Position numbers and translations under genes: made by a program
Source: Methanococcus aeolicus Nankai-3
GTDB lineage: Archaea > AGJL01 > Methanococci > Methanococcales > Methanococcaceae
DNA length: 64,000 nt
Reading direction: 5' to 3'
Assembly: GCF_000017185.1 (NCBI RefSeq)
Contig: NC_009635.1
Coordinates: 808,563-872,562 of the forward strand
Shown: positions 33,103 to 43,410 of the stretch, in pieces
Layout: each line of letters begins with the position of its first letter
Position numbering within the stretch: the stretch's first letter is position 1
The notes under the pieces: generated by a model
Databases searched by the model: none
The model's input: the letters and a program-made list of their open reading frames with translations, nothing else
What the model was told of the DNA's origin: nothing

Positions 33103-33669
33103 TTAGATAGGGTTTTTATTATTAATAATGGACATAATTAATTTATCTAAATTAATTAAATAATCTTCATAATTTCCTTCATTAATTATCACATAATCAG
33201 ACATAGCTATAACTTTACCTATGGAGAAATCCAATTCCCTGTAATCTCTCTCTATGAATTTATCCCATTCAGCCGTATCGTCTTCCCTATTTCTTGAAAT
33301 TAATCTTTTAAATCGGGTCTTTGGCGAAGAATGAATTGATACAATAATCAAATCATAAAATTTTTTAAAATACTCTACTTCATACAGGCTTCTTATGCCC
33401 TCTATAATAATAAAATCATTGGAGTTTTTATTATATTGTTCTTTAATATATTCAATACATGGAACGGCAATTGCCTCATTTCCATATTTTTCCCTTAATC
33501 CTATTGCAGTATTTCCCACATTAGTCGGATTTAACTCCAATCCCTTTTTTTTAGTTTCATGTCGTACAATATCGCCCATGGATATTATTGGAATATTATG
33601 TTTTTTTGCTATTTCAAATATGGCATTTTTTCCCGAACCAGGCATTCCTGTAATTCCTATTAACTTCAT
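33103..33669 (-). CDS. UPF0200 P-loop nucleotide kinase-like protein
   Basis: 188 residues of the UPF0200 family (MJ1399 type), adenylate-kinase-like. P-loop [11 protein letters not shown] at residue 5; MGDIVRHE near 32; [14 protein letters not shown] near 93 and [10 protein letters not shown] near 118, with an arginine-rich lid. The substrate is not known; dephospho-CoA or a nucleotide has been considered for the fold. It lies 8 bp after the pilin gene in the same direction. Confidence 0.85.
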   Translation of the reverse strand: MKLIGITGMPGSGKNAIFEIAKKHNIPIISMGDIVRHETKKKGLELNPTNVGNTAIGLREKYGNEAIAVPCIEYIKEQYNKNSNDFIIIEGIRSLYEVEYFKKFYDLIIVSIHSSPKTRFKRLISRNREDDTAEWDKFIERDYRELDFSIGKVIAMSDYVIINEGNYEDYLINLDKLIMSIINNKNPI

Positions 33670-33677
33670 ATTATTAC

Positions 33678-33872
33678 CTAATCTACTGTTGATAGTGCAT
33701 TCATTGTAATTTCTGATGATTTGTTTATTGTATCCATATTTATATCCCTTACATTAATTGCCGATTTAAGCATATAATATCCAACAAGTGTAGCTCCCAC
33801 AATGACTGCAAATGTCAATAAACCAAACTCCAAACTAATTTGAGCTTTTTTTGAAATTATTTTCTTTATCAT
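33678..33872 (-). CDS. Class III signal-peptide protein, type IV pilin (DUF361, EppA substrate)
   Basis: 64 residues. Basic N-terminus [10 protein letters not shown] is followed by [15 protein letters not shown], the QXSXEXXXL class III signal motif cleaved by the prepilin peptidase EppA in methanococci. The hydrophobic helix (about residues 13-32) then forms the pilus core. The remaining 30 residues are small and polar, like minor or short methanococcal pilins. It is adjacent to UPF0200 and a DEVH helicase, the same grouping (MJ1399-MJ1401) I recall in M. jannaschii. Confidence 0.88.
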   Translation of the reverse strand: MIKKIISKKAQISLEFGLLTFAVIVGATLVGYYMLKSAINVRDINMDTINKSSEITMNALSTVD

Positions 33873-34140
33873 AAATCTCCCACCATAATCATATATGAAT
33901 TATAATTTATCATAAAATAATAGATATATTCGGAGCTCCCTGAAATAATAAAATATCAATTTAACATAATATTTATTATTTGGATTATATATATTATATA
34001 TTCTTAATTATTACTATTATTACCATTGTTTATTATTAATATTATTTATTGTTAATTATAAAATAATAATAGTTATTATAAATTAATCAGCATTATAGAA
34101 AAGCCTCAAAGTTATTAAAATAATTACTCCAATTTTAATT

Positions 34141-34257
34141 ATAGTTAATATTCAATAACTGTCCCTTATCTGCCCTAAATCATTATCATTATCTATTTTA
34201 GTAATAATAATTAGCTTCATTAATATACTTAACTGAAATTGTCCGAAGATTGACTAT
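34141..34257. repeat. MITE-like element, family 1 (copy 5)
   Basis: 117 bp from ATAGTTAATATTC to GAAGATTGACTAT, with left arm AATAACTGTCCCTTATC and right arm CTGAAATTGTCC. It lies in the 468-bp divergent spacer between the pilin and helicase genes; the rest of that spacer (33873-34140) is AT-rich, holds one GGAGCTCC and no gene I can see. Confidence 0.85.
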
Positions 34258-34341
34258 AAGCATTCTTTTATCTACTTTATAAATATATAGATTAACAAAG
34301 TAATTCGTCGATTTACTACGAACCATAAATTTGGTGATATA

Positions 34342-36846
34342 TTGATTATTGTGAGAAAATTAAAAAGGAAAAAACAAAAACAAGAAATTGAGATAATGGA
34401 TTTATCGAATAAAATAAAATATTATGCTATTATGAGACAGGTTGGGCAAAATTTATCCCTCCACAAATGTAAAGAAGAAAACAAAAACAACATAAACCCA
34501 ATTCAACCTTCAAAAGTGTTAGCCGTTTTGAGAAGCAAAAAAATATATTTAAATAATGACCCCGAATCCCTAACACTTGAAGACTTTTTTAAAAAAAATA
34601 ATATTTCATATAAACTTATAGAGCTATGCCCATTTTGCTTAATAAAAAATCAATATACGGAACTAAATAATGAATATTATAAATTCCACAATCATAAAAT
34701 ATGTAAAGACTGTGCCATTGATGAGGTAAAATTAGAGGTAGATATTGGCGAAGAATTTATTGAAAAATTATTAAATAAATTTAAAGATGTAAATAAAGTA
34801 ATAGATATATTTAATATAAAAAATCCGATAAATCACCCAGAATTAACTAAATATGATACCATAACAGGAGGTAAAGAGGACAGAATTAAAAATTATAAAA
34901 TAGATGAATTAAATATACCAGATGAATTAAAAGAAATTATACGAAAGAAAAAAATCAGGGAGCTCCTACCGGTTCAAACTCTTGCCGTAAATGGCGGACT
35001 ATTGGATGGAAAAGATTTAGTAATTACTTCGGCAACCTCCTCGGGAAAAACTCTTATAGGGGAGCTCGCAGGAATTAAAAATTTAAAGGAAAATAAAGGA
35101 AAATTTTTATTTTTGGTGCCATTGGTGGCTTTGGCAAATCAAAAATATTTGGAATTCTATGAAAAATATAAAAATATATTTTCTGTTAGTTTAAGAGTTG
35201 GAATGGGGCGACTATCAGAACATAAACAGGACGAAATTAGCACAGACCCCAATGCAGATATTATTATTGGAACTTATGAAGGTATTGATTATTTGCTTCG
35301 TTCTGGAAAATTAAATGATATTGGAACTGTGGTAATTGATGAAGTTCATTCACTAAATATGGAAGAAAGAGGAGCAAGAATTGATGGACTTATTGGTAGA
35401 TTAAGATATTTAAAAAATATCAATAATAAAAATAGAGATAATAAAAATAATATACAACTAATATATTTATCTGCCACAATAGGAAATTCAAAAGAATTGG
35501 CGAATTTTTTAAATGCAAATTTAATAATATATAAGGGAAGACCCGTTCCACTTGAAAGACATTTAATTTTTGCCAAAAATGATTACAATAAAATTAATTT
35601 TATAAATGAAGTTGTTAAAAAAGAATTTAACAAAAAATCAAAACAAGGATTTAAAGGACAAAGTTTAATATTTACATACTCACGAAAAAGAGCCGAATAT
35701 TTGGCAAATTTATTAAATACAAGAGGAATAAAATCAGATTATTATCATGCAGGTATGGAATATAAAAGAAGAAGAGAAGTAGAAAGAAAATTTATGAGTC
35801 AAAAAATAATGTGTGTAATTACCACTTCGGCACTTGCCGCAGGTGTAGATTTCCCGGCATCAACGGTAATTCTTGAAAGTTTGGCCATGGGTGGGGATTG
35901 GCTAAATCCATCAGAATTTCAACAGATGTGCGGTAGGGCAGGAAGAAAAGGTATGCATAATTTAGGAAAAGTTTATATGATGGTAGAATTGGGTAAAAAA
36001 TATCATGCCAAAATGGGAAATACTGAGGACGAAATAGCCTTTAAATTATTGAGCTCTGAACCAGAAGATGTTATCGTAGAATACAACGAAGATGAGGAAT
36101 TAGAACAAATATTAGCAAGTATTTCATTTATTGATAAATACCACAAACCAGCAGAATATACAAAATTAAAAAACATGAAATTAATGGGCAAAAATCATGA
36201 TCTAAATTATATTGTTGAAACATTGAATAATTATAATATGGTGGAGCTCCACAACAGACACAATAAAAATAAAACAATGAGCACCACAAAATATGGATAT
36301 AGCACAGCAATATCATTTTTATATCCCAAGGATGCCGAAAAAATCAGGAAAAACCTACGAAAGCCTATTATGGATTTAGTAGGATATATAAATCCATTTG
36401 AGAATTTATATATTCCTCCACATATTAAAAATAAAATTTCAAAGGTAATAAATACAAATATACCATCTAAATTTATAGATGGTTATGAAATTATAAAGGA
36501 AAATGTTTCAAAAATAACAGACAAAGAATTAAGGGAGAATATATTAATTTGGATAATTGAATTTGATGGCATGATTGAAGAAGATATTATATTATATTTC
36601 TCGAAATATATATTAAATCTCAGAGCAAACAAAAAAACACCCGCACAGATTTCAAAAATATTGTATGATAATTACAACATTCAAACTTATTCAGGAGATA
36701 TATACTCATACCTTGAAAATAGCATTAAGGTATTGGATGCCGTTGAAAGAATTGGAAACATATATAATAAAAAAATAGGGGCTGAGGCAAAAATTTTTAA
36801 AGAAAATATTTCAAATCCATATAAAAAGAAAAAGAAAAATGATTAA
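34342..36846 (+). CDS. Ski2-like DEVH-box helicase, archaeal
   Basis: 834 residues. A cysteine-bearing N-terminal region (CPFC near 96 and CKDC near 126, perhaps a zinc site) precedes the helicase core: motif I TSATSSGKTLIGEL near 230, motif II DEVHSL near 332, motif III LSATIGN, motif V TTSALAAGVDFP and motif VI QMCGRAGRKG. It matches a superfamily 2 Ski2/Hel308-like helicase conserved in methanogens (MJ1401 type). The TTG start follows GGTGAT; a later ATG at codon 19 is an alternative. Its role in DNA or RNA metabolism is unknown. Confidence 0.85.
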   Translation: MIIVRKLKRKKQKQEIEIMDLSNKIKYYAIMRQVGQNLSLHKCKEENKNNINPIQPSKVLAVLRSKKIYLNNDPESLTLEDFFKKNNISYKLIELCPFCLIKNQYTELNNEYYKFHNHKICKDCAIDEVKLEVDIGEEFIEKLLNKFKDVNKVIDIFNIKNPINHPELTKYDTITGGKEDRIKNYKIDELNIPDELKEIIRKKKIRELLPVQTLAVNGGLLDGKDLVITSATSSGKTLIGELAGIKNLKENKGKFLFLVPLVALANQKYLEFYEKYKNIFSVSLRVGMGRLSEHKQDEISTDPNADIIIGTYEGIDYLLRSGKLNDIGTVVIDEVHSLNMEERGARIDGLIGRLRYLKNINNKNRDNKNNIQLIYLSATIGNSKELANFLNANLIIYKGRPVPLERHLIFAKNDYNKINFINEVVKKEFNKKSKQGFKGQSLIFTYSRKRAEYLANLLNTRGIKSDYYHAGMEYKRRREVERKFMSQKIMCVITTSALAAGVDFPASTVILESLAMGGDWLNPSEFQQMCGRAGRKGMHNLGKVYMMVELGKKYHAKMGNTEDEIAFKLLSSEPEDVIVEYNEDEELEQILASISFIDKYHKPAEYTKLKNMKLMGKNHDLNYIVETLNNYNMVELHNRHNKNKTMSTTKYGYSTAISFLYPKDAEKIRKNLRKPIMDLVGYINPFENLYIPPHIKNKISKVINTNIPSKFIDGYEIIKENVSKITDKELRENILIWIIEFDGMIEEDIILYFSKYILNLRANKKTPAQISKILYDNYNIQTYSGDIYSYLENSIKVLDAVERIGNIYNKKIGAEAKIFKENISNPYKKKKKND

Positions 36847-36864
36847 AACCAAATAATATATATC

Positions 36865-37623
36865 TTATCTTGTTTTATTTAAGAAGTAATCCAATATTGC
36901 TAAACCGCCACCATAACATACAGGTTCTGGATGCAGTGATATATAGAATTGATATTGTGAATCCTTATAATCAAATAATGCCTCATGTTTCCTATATTCA
37001 ATTTCATTTTTTGGGATATACCAGGTGTATTCATTATTTGTGATTTTTTTAATAGTGCCGTTTGGATAAATTAATTTATCGGTTAATATTATTGTGTAAT
37101 TATGATTAAGAATTACATATGTAGAATCATTACTTAATGCCCATGCAGGTGGAAGAAATAAGGTCATATTATCAAACCCGCATTTTGACATTATAGTTTC
37201 GGCATCATGGAGTTTTTTTGAAGATTCACTTTTTGAACAATTGAATTCATGATATGTATGTTTATAACCATGAAGTTCAATTTTATACCCTCTTTGTTCT
37301 AATTGGTGCAAATAATCAACAAATTCTTTATTTTTCCTTAAGTCCCATTTTCCACCACTATATGGGTTTTCAAGATCTGGAATTACAAATAAAATTGTAT
37401 TGTTGCTACAATTGTATTTGTCGATTATTGATGTAATTTTTTTTAATTTATTAAAATATGCTGGACTTACATCATGAACTAAAATAATTGGTTTTTTAAT
37501 AGATTTATTTGATATATCGCTTAATGGGTTAGATTTATGGTTGTTATTTATCTCAAAGATAGATATTAGTAATATTAATATAATTGTTAAAAAAACAAAA
37601 GAATATAATATTTTTTTATTCAT
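36865..37623 (-). CDS. Membrane-anchored DUF2334 polysaccharide-deacetylase-like protein
   Basis: 252 residues. One hydrophobic N-terminal segment (about residues 4-23) suggests a signal anchor with the enzyme outside. The deacetylase fold is supported by ILVHDVSP near residue 48 (metal-binding HD), ELHGYKHTYHEF near 117, LPPAWALSN near 157 and the late ISLHPEP near 230. The family deacetylates cell-surface N-acetyl sugars; the substrate here is unknown. It is convergent with the helicase gene, 18 bp apart. Confidence 0.82.
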   Translation of the reverse strand: MNKKILYSFVFLTIILILLISIFEINNNHKSNPLSDISNKSIKKPIILVHDVSPAYFNKLKKITSIIDKYNCSNNTILFVIPDLENPYSGGKWDLRKNKEFVDYLHQLEQRGYKIELHGYKHTYHEFNCSKSESSKKLHDAETIMSKCGFDNMTLFLPPAWALSNDSTYVILNHNYTIILTDKLIYPNGTIKKITNNEYTWYIPKNEIEYRKHEALFDYKDSQYQFYISLHPEPVCYGGGLAILDYFLNKTR

Positions 37624-37732
37624 TACTTCCCCCCCATATTTTATATATATCTTTAAAAAAGTTAAAATATATATTACTTATTACAAATAAATTATACATT
37701 CCAATTAATAAATATATACCCCTATAAAAAAA

Positions 37733-37805
37733 TGCGCCAGCTGGGATTCGAACCCAGCTTATTGGCTTGGAAGGCCAAAGTGATACCAGACTACACCACT
37801 GGCGC
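37733..37805 (-). tRNA. tRNA-Gly (anticodon TCC), copy 1
   Basis: Acceptor GCGCCAG/CTGGCGC with A73; anticodon stem TTGGC/GCCAA around loop CTTCCAA gives TCC. T-loop GGTTCGAATCC. 73 bases, identical to the copy 152 bp upstream on the same strand. Confidence 0.96.
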
Positions 37806-37884
37806 AATGTTAACCTATGAAATAATATATAATAAATAACAAATAACAGACATTTAATTGTCTTAATCATAATCGTATAAAAAA

Positions 37885-37957
37885 TGCGCCAGCTGGGATT
37901 CGAACCCAGCTTATTGGCTTGGAAGGCCAAAGTGATACCAGACTACACCACTGGCGC
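37885..37957 (-). tRNA. tRNA-Gly (anticodon TCC), copy 2
   Basis: Identical in all 73 bases to the neighbouring copy, but the flanking sequences differ, so the duplication covers only the gene. It is 26 bp after tRNA-Gly(GCC), probably one transcript. Confidence 0.96.
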
Positions 37958-37983
37958 ATGATATAATATTAAATATATTAAAG

Positions 37984-38056
37984 TGCGGTCTCCGGGATTC
38001 GAACCCGGGTGTCGGCCGTGGCAGGGCCGTATGATACCAGGCTACATCAAAACCGC
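37984..38056 (-). tRNA. tRNA-Gly (anticodon GCC)
   Basis: Acceptor GCGGTTT/AGACCGC with A73; anticodon stem CGGCC/GGCCG around loop CTGCCAC gives GCC. T-loop GGTTCGAATCC. 73 bases, no intron. It is the first of three glycine tRNA genes in a row. Confidence 0.96.
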
Positions 38057-38110
38057 TTATTATCATTTAACAATCCTTAATTAATTCAATCAATCAATAC
38101 AAAGGAACTT

Positions 38111-38977
38111 CTAATATATATACTTTTCGGTTTTATTGTTTATTTCTTTAATCCATTCTATATTATCTCTTAAAATACATCTCGCAACAGATACAAAATC
38201 ACAATATTTTAACATATTTTTTGCATCATTAATGGAATTTACTGAATTATTTCCAATTATTATCTTATCTTTAAAATTATTCCTTAAATCCATTAAATAA
38301 TCTAAATCAGCACAATTTTTATTTGGATAAAAACAGTCAATATGCAACCCATCAAAATAATCTTTCACATTGTTTAAATTATTTATCAATTCATTTGAAG
38401 AAATAAAATTTGCCCTAATTTTTAAAAAAATTGGAGTGGAGCTCCCATGTAATTGCCCATTTAATTGCCCACTTAATTCATTGTTTATTTTATTTATTAT
38501 TTTTAAATTATTTTTCAATATTCTATTATTTTCTTTTTTTAGGAGCTCCTGCCCAATTCCTAAATCTGTAATTTCTTTTTGTCTGCAATGACAATTTAAT
38601 TCAAAAATATCGGAATGTTGCAATATGGTTTTTATTTTATCTATGGATTTATTTATATCCTTAAATCTAACATTCACAGAAACGGGAGCTCCGCTTTCTT
38701 TTGCATCCATTATATTTTGTTGTATTATGTTATCGAACTCATCTAAATTGTATAAAAACTCTTTTCTTCCCCGATTTACAATTTTCTCACTGGCAATTTG
38801 ACTATCTTTGTCCAAATCATATGCCCCAATACAAACTATAGCAAATAGATTTTTGTATTTTTTACAAAATTTTCCATCTGTAATTCCTGCCATTGGGGCA
38901 AGGACTATTTTTTTATTTTTACTTATTTTATTCTTTAAATTCAACAAATTATTATTTTTATTATTTTTATTATACAT
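38111..38977 (-). CDS. TIM-barrel protein, nifR3/dihydrouridine synthase-related archaeal family
   Basis: About 288 residues. The VLAPMAGITDGKF motif near residue 25 is the FMN-binding start of Dus-like TIM barrels, and FELNCHCRQKE near 135 holds the family cysteine-containing turn; IIGNNSVNSINDAK and VSVARCIL form the phosphate-binding end. It fits the archaeal nifR3-related family (MJ0144 type). Function, perhaps tRNA dihydrouridine formation, is unproven. The start is uncertain: the ATG at 38977 lacks a good ribosome site, and an in-frame TTG at 39031 overlapping gch3 is possible. Confidence 0.72.
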   Translation of the reverse strand: MYNKNNKNNNLLNLKNKISKNKKIVLAPMAGITDGKFCKKYKNLFAIVCIGAYDLDKDSQIASEKIVNRGRKEFLYNLDEFDNIIQQNIMDAKESGAPVSVNVRFKDINKSIDKIKTILQHSDIFELNCHCRQKEITDLGIGQELLKKENNRILKNNLKIINKINNELSGQLNGQLHGSSTPIFLKIRANFISSNELINNLNNVKDYFDGLHIDCFYPNKNCADLDYLMDLRNNFKDKIIIGNNSVNSINDAKNMLKYCDFVSVARCILRDNIEWIKEINNKTEKYIY

Positions 38978-39021
38978 TTTATCAAAATTGTATGGGTGGC
39001 GTATATAATAATATAATAATA

Positions 39022-39840
39022 TTATTTGCAATCCATATTTACTCCTAATGTCCGTTGATTTACTATATTGCCTACGGCATATTCTTCATAATTTAATGTA
39101 TATACCTGAGTAGCCGTTTTTTTGTCCCTTATTAATTCCAATCCAATATCTGCCATATTTGAAGCATCTTCGGCAGTTTTACCAATTCCAATTCCTGCTT
39201 TTAAATCAATTCCTGTTGAATTTTTAATATTTTCAAACATCTCTAAAAAATCTTCTTCTGTCATTCCATTACATGGGGCCATAAAATTATCTCCGCCAAT
39301 AAAGAATCCCATTGCATTATATTTTTTTAGTTCTTTAATCAGTGCTAAATGAACTTCATTAACACTAACATATGTGTCATAAGCATTTTCTAAATCTGTT
39401 AGCGTTCCAGTGATGTCATTTATATCAACATGGGCAAGTGTCACAGTATTTTCTATTGAATTATCCAATTCTTCAATATCTAATATTTCAGTCCTATATT
39501 TATCTTGGGCACTTCCTTTATTTTGAATTTTTGCAGTTGCAATTTTCTGTGCTTCATAAGGAGTTTCCGCAACCCCAGATGCCATACTAACAGTAAAAGG
39601 ATATCTATTTTTAATACTATCTTGTATTCTCTTATGTGTCTCCGTGTCAATACCATTGGTAATAGCCATAAGATTGTCAAATCTAGTATAAAATACCAAT
39701 CCTTTATGAGCTCCAAACTGTAAATTTAAATCACTATATAGTCGTGATTGCAATGCCTGCAAATCACTTTCCCTTCTGGGATTTGGAGTAACTGTCCAAG
39801 GTCCATAATTATCTATTTGTATAATCGTTATCTGAATCAT
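39022..39840 (-). CDS. gch3: GTP cyclohydrolase III
   Basis: 272 residues. This archaeal enzyme opens GTP to a formylaminopyrimidine (FAPy) nucleotide, the entry to F420 deazaflavin and riboflavin synthesis. Diagnostic segments are [20 protein letters not shown] at residues 8-27, [17 protein letters not shown] near 43 and [14 protein letters not shown] near 178; the two nucleotide-cyclase-like halves are a known feature of the family. GATGATATC precedes the ATG. The nifR3-related gene follows directly, as in M. jannaschii. Confidence 0.95.
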   Translation of the reverse strand: MIQITIIQIDNYGPWTVTPNPRRESDLQALQSRLYSDLNLQFGAHKGLVFYTRFDNLMAITNGIDTETHKRIQDSIKNRYPFTVSMASGVAETPYEAQKIATAKIQNKGSAQDKYRTEILDIEELDNSIENTVTLAHVDINDITGTLTDLENAYDTYVSVNEVHLALIKELKKYNAMGFFIGGDNFMAPCNGMTEEDFLEMFENIKNSTGIDLKAGIGIGKTAEDASNMADIGLELIRDKKTATQVYTLNYEEYAVGNIVNQRTLGVNMDCK

Positions 39841-40140
39841 GATATCATCATTGTTATTTTAGCAATTGACTTAATCCCATAAATAATAATATATTATAAA
39901 AATAATAATTATGGGGCATATATTTAATACTTATTAATTATCCTATATAATATAGATTATATTTTATATTATTTGTTTTTATTTTATTAATGTTGGTATA
40001 AAATATATTAATAAAGAATATTATCCACATTCGGGACCATACATTAAAATCTCCGTCCATATCTCGTTTTATATATTTAAGCATATCGTCTTAGATATAT
40101 TATATAAACAAACGGTGAAATATCATGCATGCCCTAAAAT
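39841..40140. other. Intergenic spacer upstream of gch3
   Basis: 300 bases, AT-rich for the first 170 and somewhat less so at 40020-40130. No open frame, tRNA or clear hairpin was found. It should contain the gch3 promoter on the minus strand, where several TATA-like tracts occur, and ends at a MITE-like element. Confidence 0.4.
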
Positions 40141-40198
40141 ATAGTTAATCTTCAATAACTGTCCTTTATCCACCTTAAATAGTCCGAAGATTGACTAT
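40141..40198. repeat. MITE-like element, family 1 (copy 6, minimal) fused to the 3' end of cofD
   Basis: Only 58 bp: ATAGTTAATCTTC-AATAACTGTCCTTTATCC directly joined to AGTCCGAAGATTGACTAT. The last codons and the TAA stop of cofD (40175-40177) lie inside it. Confidence 0.85.
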
Positions 40199-41155
40199 AA
40201 ATTTTGCAAGGTTTATTTTATCTTCAATTGTTTTCATTATTGTATTTGTATATGCCACAGCAGTATTGGAATCACAGCTATTTACTTTTAATTCAAAATC
40301 TTTATTTTTATCAATATTGTCTAAAATCATGGTATTTATATTAATACCTAAATCATTGTAGAATTTACAGACGCCCTCTGCACTTACAGGATATCCTTTT
40401 GCCTTCATTAATATTCCAGCTGGACCACTGACAGCACCCTCTCCAATAATGGGAGATACGGCAACTACTGGTTTATTACTTTCAATTATTGTATCTTTAA
40501 TATCTTTAATACTTAATATGGGAGCTATTGAAGTTATGGGATTCGATGGACCAATTATAATAATATCACTATTTTTAATACATTCTATCGTTTTGCTTGG
40601 AGCTCCCGCATAATTAGAATTTTCATAAAAAATATCAACTACGGTAGCATTTCCCCTTCTATTAATCCAAAAGTCATGAAAATCAATAAGATATTTATTA
40701 TTGTTTTCATTGATTAATATTTTGGTTCTAACGATATCATCGGTCATTGGAAATATATTTGCCTTTATTCCAAATAATTCTTTTTCCATTTTTATTATTT
40801 TAGATAATGGATAACCTTTATTTATATAATGCGTTTTATGCATCTTTAAAGCCCTATCTTTATCCCCTATTCTAAGATTTTCCCCAAATGTATTGTTTTC
40901 TTTATTTTCAAACTCTTTAATTGTATTATGGGCGATAAATGTATCTCCCTTAACACCATACCAGGTGTCCTCATTTATTTGATTGGATAGCGTATATAAT
41001 ACAGTATCTACATCAGGAGATAAATATAAATCACCTACCATAGTATCTTCGCCAGTATTTACTATTACAGAAATATCTTCTTCTGGCAAAATTTCTTTTA
41101 ATCCTTGTATTAATTTGGGAGCTCCTGTTCCTCCTGATAAAATACAAACCTTCAT
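40175..41155 (-). CDS. cofD: 2-phospho-L-lactate transferase CofD (F420 biosynthesis)
   Basis: 326 residues. CofD joins a lactyl phosphate unit to the deazaflavin FO, giving F420-0. Family motifs: LSGGTGAPKLIQGL at residue 5, NTGEDTMVGDLYLSPDVDT near 34 and GPSNPITSIAPIL near 202. The last seven residues, IVNLRTI, and the stop codon are read from the right arm of a MITE-like repeat, so the natural C-terminus has probably been replaced. A glycosyltransferase-like gene lies 9 bp upstream, a pairing I recall as MJ1255-MJ1256. Confidence 0.93.
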   Translation of the reverse strand: MKVCILSGGTGAPKLIQGLKEILPEEDISVIVNTGEDTMVGDLYLSPDVDTVLYTLSNQINEDTWYGVKGDTFIAHNTIKEFENKENNTFGENLRIGDKDRALKMHKTHYINKGYPLSKIIKMEKELFGIKANIFPMTDDIVRTKILINENNNKYLIDFHDFWINRRGNATVVDIFYENSNYAGAPSKTIECIKNSDIIIIGPSNPITSIAPILSIKDIKDTIIESNKPVVAVSPIIGEGAVSGPAGILMKAKGYPVSAEGVCKFYNDLGININTMILDNIDKNKDFELKVNSCDSNTAVAYTNTIMKTIEDKINLAKFIVNLRTI

Positions 41156-41164
41156 AATAACCCC

Positions 41165-42244
41165 TTATCTATTATCTATAATATTTTTTATATTTTCTCT
41201 ACCGTTATATTTTTTACATATTTCACTTAATTTTTCGGCATTTTTAAAATAAATATTGTTATTATTCATCTCATCAATAGCATATTTTAAATCATTTAAA
41301 TTTCTATGGGATAGTTGGATACCACATTTTAACTCCTGTATTTTTTTAGTATTATTTTCCTGTTCTGGATGGTCTAAATCAGGAATTGTAATCATCGGCT
41401 TCCCAAAACTAATGGCCTCCATAAGGGTAGAATGTCCGCCATGGCAAACCACAAAAGAACAATTTTTCATTAATAATCCTATGTCCTTGGCCACAGGTAT
41501 TACTTCAACAGTTTTTGATTTTTTATTATTTATTTTTTTTGCAACTTCATGACTTCCACAAACCATTTTTATTTTTAAATTTTTTTCTTCTGCCAATTTA
41601 TTTAATTCTTCCAATATTCCAAATCTATATTCAAATCCACCAATGATACTTAATATATAATCGCCCCTGTTTACAACATAATCTTTTAAGTCATATCGTA
41701 TCAATGGCCCCAGATACATTGAATTTCCTATGTTTTTTAAATTATATTGGCATATTGTATTTGGTGCAGGTAAGTCTGGTATAATAACATTTTTCGCAGA
41801 TTTGTTAATTGCATTTAATATTTTCATAACTGGATAAACCACTATTTTCTCCTTTTTATGGGTTCCCGTATAATTTTGATTTGTCATTATATAATATGGT
41901 ATTTTTAATAGTTTTGAAGCTACTATGGTACTATATTTACAGTCCGATATTACTATATCTGGATTATATTTTTTTATTATATTTTTTTCTATTAATATTG
42001 CTTTTGCTGGGTTGTATTCGTTATTAAATATGCTTCTTTTAATATCAAATTTTCCATTTTTTCCGGTTAGTTTTATTTCTGGGCATGTTTCAAAAACTTT
42101 GTAATTATATTTTTCTATAAATTCCTTACTTTTCCCATATGCAATATATGCCACATCATGCTCCTTAGATATCTCTTGACCCATAGCAATGCATCTTGTT
42201 GTATGCCCCAATCCTTCCCCACATACAGAAATTAGTATTTTCAT
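41165..42244 (-). CDS. Glycosyltransferase family 28/MurG-like protein (MJ1255 family)
   Basis: 359 residues. The N-terminal [20 protein letters not shown] resembles the glycine-rich loop of GT-B transferases, and the C-terminal [20 protein letters not shown] motif near residue 275 is the UDP-sugar-binding site of MurG-like enzymes. I start at the ATG at 42244, preceded by GGTGAAAT; a longer frame would run into a repeat element. It lies 9 bp before cofD, so they are probably cotranscribed. Acceptor unknown. Confidence 0.85.
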   Translation of the reverse strand: MKILISVCGEGLGHTTRCIAMGQEISKEHDVAYIAYGKSKEFIEKYNYKVFETCPEIKLTGKNGKFDIKRSIFNNEYNPAKAILIEKNIIKKYNPDIVISDCKYSTIVASKLLKIPYYIMTNQNYTGTHKKEKIVVYPVMKILNAINKSAKNVIIPDLPAPNTICQYNLKNIGNSMYLGPLIRYDLKDYVVNRGDYILSIIGGFEYRFGILEELNKLAEEKNLKIKMVCGSHEVAKKINNKKSKTVEVIPVAKDIGLLMKNCSFVVCHGGHSTLMEAISFGKPMITIPDLDHPEQENNTKKIQELKCGIQLSHRNLNDLKYAIDEMNNNNIYFKNAEKLSEICKKYNGRENIKNIIDNR

Positions 42245-42275
42245 AATTTCACCAATAGATAAATTATGCCCAAAT

Positions 42276-42394
42276 ATAGTATGTTCAAAAAGTCCATTCT
42301 TTAAATATCCAGAAATACATGGAATTTCGACCACAAAATATAAAGAATATTTATTGTATATTTGTTTTACTGTAAAAAGTTCTTTAACATACTA
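42276..42394. repeat. Inverted-repeat element, family 2
   Basis: Left end ATAGTATGTTCAAAAAGTCC and right end AAAGTTCTTTAACATACTA form imperfect inverted repeats; the left end is the same word that bounds the copy at 6963-7107. It sits between the glycosyltransferase gene and the CWB2-like gene. Confidence 0.55.
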
Positions 42395-42417
42395 GAACAT
42401 ATAAAATTTATACATAT

Positions 42418-43410
42418 TTATTTCTCAACATATGCTCTCAAAAACCTATGTGGAATATCATATTTATCTACGGGGATTTTTTTGGACCATAATTGTGTTT
42501 TTGCCTCATTTAGAGACTGTTCAACATCGTTATTTGTTAAATATAATTCTTTTGCCTTTTTAAGCACAATTATATTTGTAGACACAATTATACTATTATT
42601 AACACTATCATTATTATATTCGATTATATATTTTTTATCATTTCCCATAATTGCAGGAGCTCCCAAATATTTTGACAGTAATAATGCAGACGGATTATTT
42701 TTATCTACGATAACACCATAATGTGAGTTTTTGATATTGACTGGAATATAACCAAATTTCTCAATATCATTACCATAGCAATTCGTAATATTGTCAATGT
42801 TTGGTTTTTTTATAACGATTATTTTTTTTGGGACTTCCACCACATTATTTCTACTGTATGTTCCAATTAATCGGTTGTTTTTGTATATATGCACAGTATC
42901 TTTATTATAATACCTAACAACTTCATTTGGATTAAACACCATTACGCCCACATAAACTGGAATATATTGATTTGAAACTTTTACAACATTAGAAAAATTA
43001 TGGGCATTTACTAAAACCATTGTTTTATTAGTATTTAATTGTTTTATTACTTTCTCGTTTGTTTCTACCCTATCCATGCCCCAAATTCTAACTACGGTTC
43101 CATATTTTTCCAAATCTTTTTCTATATCATAAGAAATAGCTTTATTCCCTCCTACAATTACTATTTTTTTAGGATTTATTGCCGATATAATTTGTTCTAC
43201 TTCTGGATTTAATTTATCACCATTGGTTTGAAGTATTACTCCATCATTTTCATAGGCATAATTTATGGCCGATAGGCAATCTACCCAATTATCATTTGTG
43301 ATAACCACAACATCTACTAAGGAAGGTTTTTCTTCCCCTATTGTGATTGCATTTGTCCCATTAATTAAAATTATTAAAAATGATAATATAATATATTTGA
43401 TTTTTTTCAT
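42418..43410 (-). CDS. Secreted CWB2-repeat-like (cell wall binding repeat 2) protein
   Basis: 330 residues. A cleavable-looking signal peptide (MKKIKYIILSFLIILINGTNA) is followed by a region matching CWB2 repeats: VDVVVITNDNWVDCLSA near 33, KIVIVGGNKAISYDIEKDL near 77 and VVRIWGMDRVETNEKVI near 98. A second degenerate unit follows. CWB2 repeats attach proteins to cell surfaces in Gram-positive bacteria; in an archaeon they probably interact with S-layer glycans. The ATG overlaps the TAA of the upstream regulator gene (TAATG), giving translational coupling; GGTGG lies 5 bases before it. Confidence 0.78.
   Translation of the reverse strand: MKKIKYIILSFLIILINGTNAITIGEEKPSLVDVVVITNDNWVDCLSAINYAYENDGVILQTNGDKLNPEVEQIISAINPKKIVIVGGNKAISYDIEKDLEKYGTVVRIWGMDRVETNEKVIKQLNTNKTMVLVNAHNFSNVVKVSNQYIPVYVGVMVFNPNEVVRYYNKDTVHIYKNNRLIGTYSRNNVVEVPKKIIVIKKPNIDNITNCYGNDIEKFGYIPVNIKNSHYGVIVDKNNPSALLLSKYLGAPAIMGNDKKYIIEYNNDSVNNSIIVSTNIIVLKKAKELYLTNNDVEQSLNEAKTQLWSKKIPVDKYDIPHRFLRAYVEK

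Noticed and set aside
37616-37930. Open frame of 104 codons across the tRNA-Gly genes
   Set aside because: It is antisense-type noise read through two identical tRNA genes.
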